50,895 bases of DNA, taken from assembly GCF_000338295.1 (NCBI RefSeq), contig NZ_ANMO01000096.1:1-50895 (forward strand). The letters run 5' to 3'. Shown here piece by piece: positions 43,657-50,895 of this stretch (the stretch's first letter is position 1; each line of letters starts with the position of its first letter). The notes under the pieces are model-generated. The model saw only the letters and a program-made list of their open reading frames with translations, was not told the origin of the DNA and did no database searches. Source of the DNA: Rhodopirellula europaea 6C (GTDB lineage: Bacteria > Planctomycetota > Planctomycetia > Pirellulales > Pirellulaceae). The translations under genes were made by a program, and so were the position numbers.

Positions 43657-45387
43657 ATGCCGACAAAGCCCGCTGATCTGTCGCTGCGTTTTTCTGCCAA
43701 ATCTGCTGCTTGGGCGATCTGTTTGACGACGCTCGGCCCGCTCTTTTTCGCGACCGCGTTTTCGTCGGTCGCGGTTGCCCAAGGCCAGCAGGCCACGATG
43801 CAAGCGGCGGAGCGTGCCGCAATGGAAGCCCAAGGTGGCCCTTCCGGCTATGAAGAAATGGAGGCGGGCTACGATGACATGGACATGTACGACGCCGATA
43901 TGGAAGACCAAGGGATGGGGGATCCATACGGCGAATCGGGATACGGTTCCGGTTACGGCGGTCAGCCAAACTCTCGCGGCGGAGGCGACCTGAAGCCGTC
44001 GCCCACGGTGATGCTGGAAGTGTTCCAGCTTGATTGGTCACCGCTGGCCGAGCGTGTTCAACAAGTCCTAACGTCCGCGTCAACTTCGCAACAACCGGTG
44101 GCTTTGGGGCCAGTTCTTCGCAACGAAGCCCATGTGGCGTACCGATACGGCAACCTGCCTTTGGCGCTGCAGCTTTTCCATGGCTTCATCGCTCGAGGCA
44201 GCGACGCGGCTGAACAGCAGATGGATCAAATCAAATTCAGCAAGCATTTCCGCAAACCGCTTTGGCACCTCCGGGTTGGCGTGAGCCTCGGGGTCCACGG
44301 CGATTCCTCAACGACGGATCCGTCGCCCATCACCGACTCGGGAACTTCTCGAGGCATGGGGAACGGCGAGATGGGAATGGGGATGGACTCCGGCATGATG
44401 GACATGGAAATGGAGATGGCAAATTCCATGCAAGGAATGAATGAGGGCATGCGAGAAGGCATGTCCGGCATGGAAGAAGAGATGGGAATGGGCGGCATGG
44501 ATATGTACGAGGAAGACATGGGCATGGCCGGAATGGGAATGTCGGGCATGGGCATGTCCGGGATGGGAATGTCTGGACGCGGTCAGCGCAATCAAGCCGC
44601 GGCGCCGTCGGTTCCGAAAGCAGAAATGACCGACTCGGAAGTCAATTCTCGCATGGAGAAGTTCCTGGGGCTGGTCGCTGACACAGTCAAGAACGGCCTG
44701 TCAAAACGGATCTCGGACGGCAAATTCGGACATGCTTTGGTTGACGTCGAGGCTAAATCCACGACCCAGGGCCACACCGTCAATGGTGAGACGGTCGACG
44801 AAGCACCCCAATCCATGTGGATTCCCAGCGTTCTGTTCGTCGGAGAAGGCAACTCGCGCGACACAATCAAAACAGCTCACTACCTGGAGTTAGATTTGCT
44901 GTTCCATTTCGACGTAGGGCTGAAAGAAAATCGCATGGGTGCCGTCAGCAACATCAGCCGTGTGAAGGTGATGGACGCTCGCACCGGCAAGACGTTGGTC
45001 AGCTCCGCCGCGATGGACAACACCGAAGTCGAACGCATGACCCGTGTTGGCCGAGGTTCACCATCGGCGTATGTCGACGAACAATTGAAGTCTCTGTGGG
45101 CGGTGGTGGACGAGCGTTTGACGCTGTCAGATTTGCCAACACTCAGTCCTGAAGTCGCTCGCAAACGTGTGGCTCAAGTGTTGGGCGACCGATCAATGAC
45201 GCCGCTTCGGAAACTGGCCGAGATCCGCTACTACGGCTATCGCGGCTGGCTGACGCCCGATGAAGTCGAACAAGCGTTTGAGATCACCGGCGGCCCCGAT
45301 GCCATGAAAGTCCTGCACGGCAGTGAGTCCCAGGCCATCGAGGCGATCCACAAACTGGTCGTCGAAACCGAAGCCAGCGACTCCTGA
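43657..45387 (+). CDS. exported Met-rich protein with a low-complexity GM repeat
   Basis: A 576-residue exported protein; signal peptide (LRFSAKSAAWAICLTTLGPLF to AVAQG). Acidic, Gln/Gly-rich N-terminal part, a folded-looking segment (LEVFQLDWSPLAERVQQVL), then a low-complexity stretch (about residues 230-308) with dozens of Met and Gly (GMGMSGMGMSGMGMSG). A second folded domain from about 330 includes VMDARTGKTLVSSAAMDN and a C-terminal helical tail. Met-rich runs bind copper or silver in some exported proteins, but this is inference; no known family recognised. Next to the exosortase locus, but no sorting signal is obvious. Confidence 0.7.
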   Translation: MPTKPADLSLRFSAKSAAWAICLTTLGPLFFATAFSSVAVAQGQQATMQAAERAAMEAQGGPSGYEEMEAGYDDMDMYDADMEDQGMGDPYGESGYGSGYGGQPNSRGGGDLKPSPTVMLEVFQLDWSPLAERVQQVLTSASTSQQPVALGPVLRNEAHVAYRYGNLPLALQLFHGFIARGSDAAEQQMDQIKFSKHFRKPLWHLRVGVSLGVHGDSSTTDPSPITDSGTSRGMGNGEMGMGMDSGMMDMEMEMANSMQGMNEGMREGMSGMEEEMGMGGMDMYEEDMGMAGMGMSGMGMSGMGMSGRGQRNQAAAPSVPKAEMTDSEVNSRMEKFLGLVADTVKNGLSKRISDGKFGHALVDVEAKSTTQGHTVNGETVDEAPQSMWIPSVLFVGEGNSRDTIKTAHYLELDLLFHFDVGLKENRMGAVSNISRVKVMDARTGKTLVSSAAMDNTEVERMTRVGRGSPSAYVDEQLKSLWAVVDERLTLSDLPTLSPEVARKRVAQVLGDRSMTPLRKLAEIRYYGYRGWLTPDEVEQAFEITGGPDAMKVLHGSESQAIEAIHKLVVETEASDS

Positions 45388-45411
45388 AACGGGGCCAATT
45401 CGCGGCTTGAT

Positions 45412-45811
45412 GTCACAACCCGCCGCGTAAGCAAGGCTATTCTGTGTTGAGGATCAGTCGACTCAGAGCCTGAGTCGACTACGTGCACTGCCGTAGCCGT
45501 ATTCGCCAAGAATTCGGACTGTAAGTCACGCAGTTCACCCTGCCCCAAGTCACAACCCGCCGCGTCAGCAAGGCTCTTCCGTTTTGAGGACCAGTCGACT
45601 CAGAGCCTGAGTCGACTACGTGCACTGCCGTAGCCGTATTCGCCAAGAATTCGGACTGTAAGTCACGCAGTTCAGGCTACTCGTAGTCATAACCCGCCGC
45701 GTCAGCAAGGCTCTTCCGTGTTGAAGGCCAGTCGACTCAGAGCCTGAGTCGACTACACGTGCATTAAAGCGGCGGATTTACCGGCGTAGCCGACTCAGGC
45801 CCTGAGTCGGC
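45412..45811. repeat. 137-bp tandem repeat, three copies, plus a fourth hairpin
   Basis: Copies start at 45412, 45549 and 45686, an exact period of 137. Each has a box (AACCCGCCGCGT-AGCAAGGC), a perfect 11-bp hairpin (AGTCGACTCAG with CTGAGTCGACT, loop AGC: 45456-45480, 45593-45617, 45730-45754) and, in the first two, CCGTATTC-GAATTCGG as a second hairpin. A fourth hairpin (GCCGACTCAG with CTGAGTCGGC) is at 45789-45811 with both a base and its partner changed. The element also occurs elsewhere in the window. Confidence 0.85.
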
Positions 45812-46024
45812 CCAGGTGAACAGCATTCGAGTTCTGGCAACCCTAACGCTTGCCGCGACTTTATCGATCACGCAAGCCGGGGCCCCTCTGGTCCAGCGAT
45901 TGAACGTCGAGGGCACAACGTGACGAATGAGATAAAGCATCAAGGCTTCCGTTCGCAATTTGCGATGAGGAGCCAGTACCTTGCGACTCAAACTCATTCG
46001 GCCCTGCAAAAGGACTTGCCCGCC

Positions 46025-46609
46025 ATGGCGACCACGTTCCCAACACAACGCACGTTGCTCTTCGCCGCAATCCTCGCAGCGACAGCATTCGGTGGCATTC
46101 GCACCCAAACAGCATCGGCGGACTGGGGTTCCTTGGTTCACCAAATGCACGTCGGCTACCACCGCAATGTCGCTTGGCCAGACCCATTCAACGAAGTGGA
46201 CGCCCTGCAAGTCGTGATGCCATTCGAAGCGATGAAACGCAACGGATGGCGCATGCACAACACCATCGGACACGAGCTGTTTCGTGGCGGTGACGGAGCC
46301 CTCTTGGCCGCCGGCCAAAATCGCGTCCGCTGGATCGCCACCCAGGCACCTGAAACTCGCCGAGAGATCTACGTCCTTCGCGGTGCCAACCAAGCTGAAA
46401 CCCAGTCGCGTCTGAAATCGGTGCGAGACGCGGTCGACAACTATGTGTTGGACGGTCAGCCTCAACCGCAGGTTTTGGTGACCACGATCGAGCCAGCCAC
46501 ATCGCCAGGTGTGATGGCCACCAAGATCAACCGAGAACGCCTCGAGCAAATGGCCGCACCAAAGTTGCCAACGACCAGCGCAGCCGGACAAGCCGGTATC
46601 ACTCAATAA
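46025..46609 (+). CDS. hypothetical secreted protein, 194 residues
   Basis: The ATG at 46025 begins a signal peptide (MATTFPTQRTLLFAAILAAT to ASADW). The mature part has a central segment GWRMHNTIGHELFRGGDGAL and a basic/aromatic region (RWIATQAPETRREIYVLRGA), with a C-terminal helical tail. It resembles small periplasmic proteins of planctomycetes of unknown function, possibly with an OmpA/SPOR-like tail by pattern. No catalytic motif. A terminator lies just downstream. Longer upstream in-frame starts exist but lack a signal peptide. Confidence 0.65.
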   Translation: MATTFPTQRTLLFAAILAATAFGGIRTQTASADWGSLVHQMHVGYHRNVAWPDPFNEVDALQVVMPFEAMKRNGWRMHNTIGHELFRGGDGALLAAGQNRVRWIATQAPETRREIYVLRGANQAETQSRLKSVRDAVDNYVLDGQPQPQVLVTTIEPATSPGVMATKINRERLEQMAAPKLPTTSAAGQAGITQ

Positions 46610-46655
46610 ACCAGTCTGAGCCAGCAATACTTCAGATTGACTCGAATACCAACGA

Positions 46656-46694
46656 AAAAAGGCGACTGCGAGCCAAGCTCACAGCCGCCTTTTT
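46656..46694 (+). terminator. rho-independent terminator
   Basis: AAAAAGGCGACTG pairs with CAGCCGCCTTTTT (one mismatch), with an inner GAGC-CAA-GCTC stem. The A and T tracts make it work in both directions. It ends the small secreted-protein gene. Confidence 0.8.
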
Positions 46695-46730
46695 GCATGT
46701 CGTAACAGCGTTGCCCGTCGCTCTACCACC

Positions 46731-46795
46731 CAACCCGCAGCGTGAGCAAGGCTTTTCGTGATATGACGAACCGACTCAAAGCCTGAGTCGGCAAC
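46731..46795. repeat. dispersed two-hairpin element, copy
   Basis: The box CAACCCGCAGCGTGAGCAAGG is followed by the hairpin CCGACTCA-AAGCC-TGAGTCGG (46771-46791). Flanking similarity is partial. A second, weaker hairpin (GATTCAG with CTGAATC, 46874-46890) lies downstream. Confidence 0.7.
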
Positions 46796-46873
46796 ACGTG
46801 TACTGAACCGCAGCGTCGTGCAACCGTCTTCCGCAGCCGGATAAGCGAGGATCGAACTCTCCAATCTGTAGCA

Positions 46874-46890
46874 GATTCAGGCCCTGAATC
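46874..46890. repeat. hairpin from the dispersed element, variant stem
   Basis: GATTCAG-GCC-CTGAATC. It matches the GACTCAG/CTGAGTC hairpin core with C-to-T and G-to-A in paired positions, a compensatory change. Its flanking boxes are degraded. Confidence 0.6.
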
Positions 46891-46933
46891 GGCCTTCTGC
46901 GCAATCAAACGCAATCCCGCCGTGGCCGTCCAT

Positions 46934-47063
46934 CCCGTAGCCGAGTTCGCCAGAATTCGGCCCACAAGTGCTCCGGTTCAAGCTGCTCCAAGTCATAACC
47001 CGCAGCGTAAGCAAGGCTCTTCGTGATGCGGAGAACCGACTCAAAGCCTGAGTCGGCAACGGA
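46934..47063. repeat. dispersed two-hairpin element, copy
   Basis: Contains CCGAGTTC-GCCA-GAATTCGG (46941-46960), then AACCCGCAGCGTAAGCAAGG and the hairpin CCGACTCA-AAGCC-TGAGTCGG (47036-47056). Element parts are in the same order as at 45.4 kb. It lies between convergent genes, downstream of the terminator. Confidence 0.75.
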
Positions 47064-47210
47064 GTCATCCCGCAATGGAAGCAATGTCGAGCCATGGAGC
47101 CGGCGACCAGCACAGCGTCCTTGCTAACGTGGCGGGTTGTGACGAGCGAGCGTTAAAAGCATCCTGGATCGTTGAGCATTCGATTCAAATCCCCGGCAAA
47201 CCCAAACACC

Positions 47211-48704
47211 TCAATCGGACGTCTCGGCTTCTTCCGTCATCGCCGCTCGGTGTTCCTCCGCCAAATCCTGTTGCCCCAACGCCTCAAAGCAAACGGCAAG
47301 CGACTCATGAGCCGCATTGGCCAGCGACTCTTCCGCCAAAGCCCGTTCGAGGTCAGGGATGGCTTCCAGGTGTTTACCTAGCTTGGTCAGGATCTGCCCG
47401 CGGGTTTCGAAGAAGTAAGCATTCGGTGTCGAGACACTTTCGATCGCTTGCTCGCTGATCTGAAGGGCTTGTTCCAGATCGCCATCTTCCTTCTCCGCTA
47501 TCGCGACTGCCAAGTTATTCAGGATGGCCGGGCTATGCGGCAAATGTTCCACCGCGAGCTTCAGGTGGAGCGTTGCTTTCTCAGCATCGCCTTTCAACAG
47601 GGCCGCCGTCCCGCGAATGAAGTTCGCGATTCCCGGCGAAGACCCTTTGACCAATGCCGCTCGAATCTTGCCCAGTTCTTTGTCATCCGATTCCAACGTT
47701 TTGAGCACCTGATCCGCAACCAGACTCAGCACACGCGGATTGTTGGGAGCATACTGCAACGCAACTTGCAGCATCTTCAGCACCCGCAAACGTTCTTCCA
47801 CGGTCTCGTTGGGTTCCGATTCAATCTTGTTGATCCAGACGACGATTGTGTCGCCCATTGCCTGTTGCAACCCAGCCTGATGCTCTTTGGTTTTCATTCG
47901 TCCAATCGATTCGCTCAACAGCCGAACCGCGTCCGCGTGCTTCTCAAGGAAGATCAACGCCTGCACGTTCGCCATTGCCAACTGCGGGCTGGCCGGCTCT
48001 TCCTCAAACAGCTGCTGAATCTTTTCGAGCGTGGTCTCCGCGTAGCGAGTGGCAGCGTCATCCTCGCCAGCTTGACGGGAAATCATCGCCGCCTGCAATC
48101 CAAACATCGGCTGAACGGACGCGAGTTGAACCAAGTACGGGACCGCTTGATTCTGGCGGTTGGTGCGAATCAGATAGTCCGCGTACGCCTTCTTGATGCC
48201 CAAATCATCAGGCACTTCCTCGCTCAGAAGACGAAGCAACTGTCCGAACTCTCGCTGCTCCTCATTCTCCAGGTCCGCCCACTTCTTTTGTTCATAGAGC
48301 TCCTGCAACAACCACCGAGCCGCACGAGCATCACGCTGCTGCGCCACCAACCCACGCATCAGCGACCGAGCCTCCTCCGTCTCATCCTGCTGATTCCGAG
48401 CCACCGCCAACCGGTACAGCGTCTCAGCTGACTCGTCGCCTTCCTCAATCTGCCGGCGAATCAGCAGATCTGCGGTCTTGTAGTCATCCCGTTCGAAAGC
48501 GGACGCCAACTGTTCGCGGATCAACTGGTTCCGCCAAGAAACGTTCTCGCCCGTCGAAACGAACAGTAAAATCGCCAAAGCAATCGTCAATCCCAACGCG
48601 GGAATCGCTGTTGATGCGCGTTTCCACGGAATCGTCCGAAACCAAGCAATGAACCACTGTCCAAACCATTTGAACCACTGCAACGGGTTGAGGTACCGAA
48701 TCAT
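47211..48704 (-). CDS. membrane-anchored TPR protein coupled to the exosortase
   Basis: A 497-residue protein with one N-terminal membrane segment (about residues 33-52; ALGLTIALAILLFVST) and at least seven tetratricopeptide-like helix pairs (for example AETLYRLAVARNQQDETEEA, ATRYAETTLEKIQQLFEEEP and AILNNLAVAIAEKEDGDLEQ). The TPR part should face the periplasm. Its ATG overlaps the exosortase stop (ATGA), so the two are translationally coupled. In exosortase loci a TPR protein (PrsT/EpsD-like) often accompanies the transpeptidase-like sortase or the matrix export system. A scaffolding role in the same pathway is likely. Confidence 0.82.
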   Translation of the reverse strand: MIRYLNPLQWFKWFGQWFIAWFRTIPWKRASTAIPALGLTIALAILLFVSTGENVSWRNQLIREQLASAFERDDYKTADLLIRRQIEEGDESAETLYRLAVARNQQDETEEARSLMRGLVAQQRDARAARWLLQELYEQKKWADLENEEQREFGQLLRLLSEEVPDDLGIKKAYADYLIRTNRQNQAVPYLVQLASVQPMFGLQAAMISRQAGEDDAATRYAETTLEKIQQLFEEEPASPQLAMANVQALIFLEKHADAVRLLSESIGRMKTKEHQAGLQQAMGDTIVVWINKIESEPNETVEERLRVLKMLQVALQYAPNNPRVLSLVADQVLKTLESDDKELGKIRAALVKGSSPGIANFIRGTAALLKGDAEKATLHLKLAVEHLPHSPAILNNLAVAIAEKEDGDLEQALQISEQAIESVSTPNAYFFETRGQILTKLGKHLEAIPDLERALAEESLANAAHESLAVCFEALGQQDLAEEHRAAMTEEAETSD

Positions 48705-50530
48705 GACGACACCTCCAAGTTGGCTTCTGCCTGATCGTCCGGTCCAATCGCTGAGCCGCCATTGGCCGCTTTGACCGCGGTCGCAATCTTCTGCCGCAGT
48801 CCGTCAAACATCTCATCAATCCGATCAATCGTCGACGCATCCAGTTTTTGAGGTGCGACCACCCAAAGCTGCAGCATCATCATCGGTTCGATCACTTCAT
48901 CCAGGCCATCTGCGGCTTCAGCGAGCCGGTTCCCGATTTGTCCGGGCCTTTCGGGTGGGTAAACAAAATTTCCTGATGGAGTGATTGCGGAATACCAGAG
49001 ATGGCCGCGAGCGTCGGTGTCACCACCAAACAGAGCGTAAGCGAAAGGTTGAAATTCAGAATCTGCTGCTTCAGGCTCGGATGCATCGGTTGACTCCAGC
49101 ACTCGATTGAGCAGCCTCCAGTCCTGGTTCTCGTAGCAAAGACAAAGCTCATGCCACTCTGCGTAAGTTTGACTCAAGACGAACTGTCCGCGAACCGGAA
49201 CGCCGTTGACCATTGATTCGAAAGTCCAAACATCCGCATTTTGTCCCAGAATGGGATTGTCACCGTCACGCGACTGTTGATGTTCATTCAGTCGAAAGCC
49301 GCTGTTGCCTGAAGATATGAATTTAACTGGTGGTTCGAAAATAAGTCCATCAACAAACATGCCCTGCGCACCTTCCTCCACGCCGATGGCACTGACCTTC
49401 ATGGCAGAAGTCGAACTTACTGAAATCAAGACAACTCCCAGAACCGCCATTGCTGCTGCGATAGGCTTGGCCTGCAAACGGCCCAATAGACGAGCTAGCT
49501 GCAGCTGAAATCCGAGGTCTTTTGGATCTGAAACCGGCTGATTGCTGCGGTAGTATTCGCCCACGGCGTCAACGTTTTGGCCGTCGTCAACGAACCAGTT
49601 CCAAAGATGCAAGACTGGATTGTCCGGATGTTCGTCCGCCGTCGTTCCAGTCACGTGCATCAGCGTCATGATCATCCCATCGAATGACCAAAGAAAGAAT
49701 GCAGAAATCGCCAAAGTGGTGTATCCCAAAATGTCGTGAGCCCACCCCGATGCCAGGTCAAGCGACATCCATTGATCAGCGACAGCAACCATGGTCACTC
49801 GCAGGACATTCCCGCCGGCGGCGAGAATGAGAGCGATGATTAAATAGAACGGAGCCAGCCACAGTTTCCGGCGATTGATCGCGACGATCAGCGTGCTCAG
49901 AAAAGCCATGGTGAAGACTGACTGAATTCCACTGCACGCTTCAGCCACGAACAATTCTCGGCTTGGCAGTTCGATCACATTTCGTGTCACCGCGTGCGGA
50001 ATCGAGAGAACATCCAGGAGCAAACTCGACATCATGGTGGTCAAATGTTGCAGCTGAATCACTAGCAACTGGTCGTAGCCAAGCGGCAAACGAATCAGCA
50101 GCAACAACGGCAGAGCGAGGATCAACAGGCTCTTGTCGTGCGGGCCGCGCATCACACTCAAACAAGCCGCCGCGTAGCAGACAAAGGCGATGGACATCAT
50201 CCAAGGTGACCGGAGGCTCCAACTACCGATCATGGCGAGGACGCCTACTGCGATCAGCAGCAGAGAACTGATCCGAGACGGAGCGTAGAAGTAGCGGTCG
50301 CTACGGGACCATGCCAGCCAAGCGACCGCTCCGATCGCAAACGGAAAGTACTGGTAATGATCTAGACGCCACATCCGCGAGAAGTAGATGACCAGCATGG
50401 GAATGCACGCGGCAAGCAGAGCCACCCAAAACCAAGTCCAAACGGATTGGATGACCGGAGTGCGAACGGGAGCCAACGGCACCTTCGCCTTCGTCTTCAT
50501 GGGAGCGATCGCGGGAGAATCTTCAGTCAT
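48701..50530 (-). CDS. exosortase with C-terminal EpsI-like domain
   Basis: A 609-residue integral membrane protein; the ATG at 50530 is chosen over upstream candidates for its length, but MGID at 50569 is possible. Eight or more membrane spans form the exosortase core with the catalytic Cys199 in EACSGIQSVF, Arg244 in GNVLRVT and His265 in AHDILGY. After residue about 370 comes a periplasmic domain with WHELCLCYENQDWR, like EpsI (DUF3485). This fused layout fits planctomycete exosortase types such as XrtU (assignment to subtype is inference). It processes proteins with short C-terminal sorting signals. The coupled TPR gene follows. Confidence 0.9.
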   Translation of the reverse strand: MTEDSPAIAPMKTKAKVPLAPVRTPVIQSVWTWFWVALLAACIPMLVIYFSRMWRLDHYQYFPFAIGAVAWLAWSRSDRYFYAPSRISSLLLIAVGVLAMIGSWSLRSPWMMSIAFVCYAAACLSVMRGPHDKSLLILALPLLLLIRLPLGYDQLLVIQLQHLTTMMSSLLLDVLSIPHAVTRNVIELPSRELFVAEACSGIQSVFTMAFLSTLIVAINRRKLWLAPFYLIIALILAAGGNVLRVTMVAVADQWMSLDLASGWAHDILGYTTLAISAFFLWSFDGMIMTLMHVTGTTADEHPDNPVLHLWNWFVDDGQNVDAVGEYYRSNQPVSDPKDLGFQLQLARLLGRLQAKPIAAAMAVLGVVLISVSSTSAMKVSAIGVEEGAQGMFVDGLIFEPPVKFISSGNSGFRLNEHQQSRDGDNPILGQNADVWTFESMVNGVPVRGQFVLSQTYAEWHELCLCYENQDWRLLNRVLESTDASEPEAADSEFQPFAYALFGGDTDARGHLWYSAITPSGNFVYPPERPGQIGNRLAEAADGLDEVIEPMMMLQLWVVAPQKLDASTIDRIDEMFDGLRQKIATAVKAANGGSAIGPDDQAEANLEVSS

Positions 50531-50895
50531 ACTGCGGTCTGTTGTGCGGGGGGAAAGGTCGATCCCCATGATAAGGCGAGGAGTGTCCGAACGCCACAAA
50601 TTGCTAGCCGATTGTCACCGCAATCGCGAAAAGAATTGCAGGCAATCCCGCTCAATCGGACGCTGGAATTGCAGAGATCAGATGTGTCCGGCATTTGAGT
50701 CTGCAATCACAACCCGAACGCGTCAGCGAGGGACCGTACGTAGGAATACTAAACAAATCTGGCGATGCAGACGAGCATCGCTTGTCGCGTCACAACCCGC
50801 CGCGTCAGCAAGGCCACGATCAGCATCTCCACGAATCGTAGCTGGAATCGCCAGATCTCAGATTGTTTGCAGGACTGCGAACCGTTGCGTGCGTT
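50531..50895. other. upstream region with another copy of the dispersed repeat
   Basis: The promoter region of the exosortase gene and the window edge. The box AACCCG-ACGCGTCAGCGAGG occurs near 50711 and AACCCGCCGCGTCAGCAAGG at 50793-50812, then GTAGCTGGAATCGCCAGAT-like tail. No gene seen. Confidence 0.5.
50704..50855. repeat. dispersed two-hairpin element, degraded copies
   Basis: Two box copies (near 50704 and 50788) and a CGTAGC-GGAATCGCCAG-type second-hairpin box. The first hairpin is replaced by other sequence. Same family as at 27.6 and 45.4 kb. Confidence 0.6.

Noticed and set aside
45412-45811. CRISPR array
   Set aside because: Only three long repeats with a 137-bp period, no unique spacers of uniform length and no cas genes.
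45764-46627. A 287-codon minus-strand open frame across the small secreted protein gene
   Set aside because: The plus strand has a signal peptide and a terminator placed correctly after it. The minus frame is Trp/Cys/Arg-rich without domains.

Overview
The window looks like chromosome of a marine planctomycete close to Rhodopirellula. This is inferred from several lineage-typical features seen together: sulfatases, very large exported proteins with an N-terminal LEPR-XLL-type motif, a dockerin-bearing exported protein, an exosortase fused to an EpsI-like tail, a glutathione-independent formaldehyde dehydrogenase, many lineage-specific secreted proteins, moderate GC, few Shine-Dalgarno sites and long intergenic spaces carrying repeats. 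No rRNA, tRNA, CRISPR array or intact insertion sequence was seen.

Layout. 1-4.8 kb (minus strand): a tightly packed operon in the order radical SAM/SPASM protein, protoporphyrinogen oxidase (hemG), YwiC-like membrane protein, small cupin, TenA-like protein, then a second TenA running off the window edge. 4.8-7.5 kb: a low-density region with remains of accessory genes (C-terminal pieces of a DUF3987 protein and of a DUF3320/DUF4011-type helicase-nuclease) and a run of hairpins. 7.7-15.5 kb: rhomboid protease, a c-heme-motif secreted protein, formaldehyde dehydrogenase, then a translationally coupled pair of secreted esterase and a redoxin/c-heme/copper-monooxygenase-like/EF-hand protein. 15.5-21 kb: a broken sulfatase beside a 1585-residue sulfatase-sulfatase-GH43-like fusion. 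21-27.6 kb: SHOCT protein, Cys-rich beta-barrel-like protein, transglutaminase-like protein, small secreted protein, and an Idh/MocA-like protein coupled to a 93-residue partner.

27.8-33 kb: a minus-strand chaperone operon with an HscC-like Hsp70, a tail-anchored protein and a membrane-anchored J-like protein whose HPD motif reads KPE. 33-35.8 kb: secreted endonuclease/phosphatase-family protein coupled to an S4 RNA-binding protein, and a helical protein of unknown function. 35.9-43.3 kb: two giant exported proteins (DUF4347 + CBM60-like x2 + Calx-beta + lectin + glucose/sorbosone dehydrogenase; and SdrD-B/propeller/cadherin-like + dockerin). 43.6-50.6 kb: a Met-rich secreted protein, a small secreted protein, and the exosortase/TPR pair.

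The most distinctive non-coding structure is a dispersed intergenic repeat family (27.6, 45.4-45.8, 46.7-47.1 and 50.7-50.9 kb) built from a conserved 5' box and two hairpins. The first hairpin shows compensatory base changes between copies. At 45.4 kb it forms three copies with an exact 137-bp period. Most copies lie just downstream of genes, often between convergent genes, which suggests a structured RNA or transcript-end role. The strongest protein-level candidates for something new are the sulfatase-sulfatase-GH43 fusion, the HscC/J-like locus, the radical-SAM/hemG/YwiC/cupin/TenA operon and the exosortase locus.
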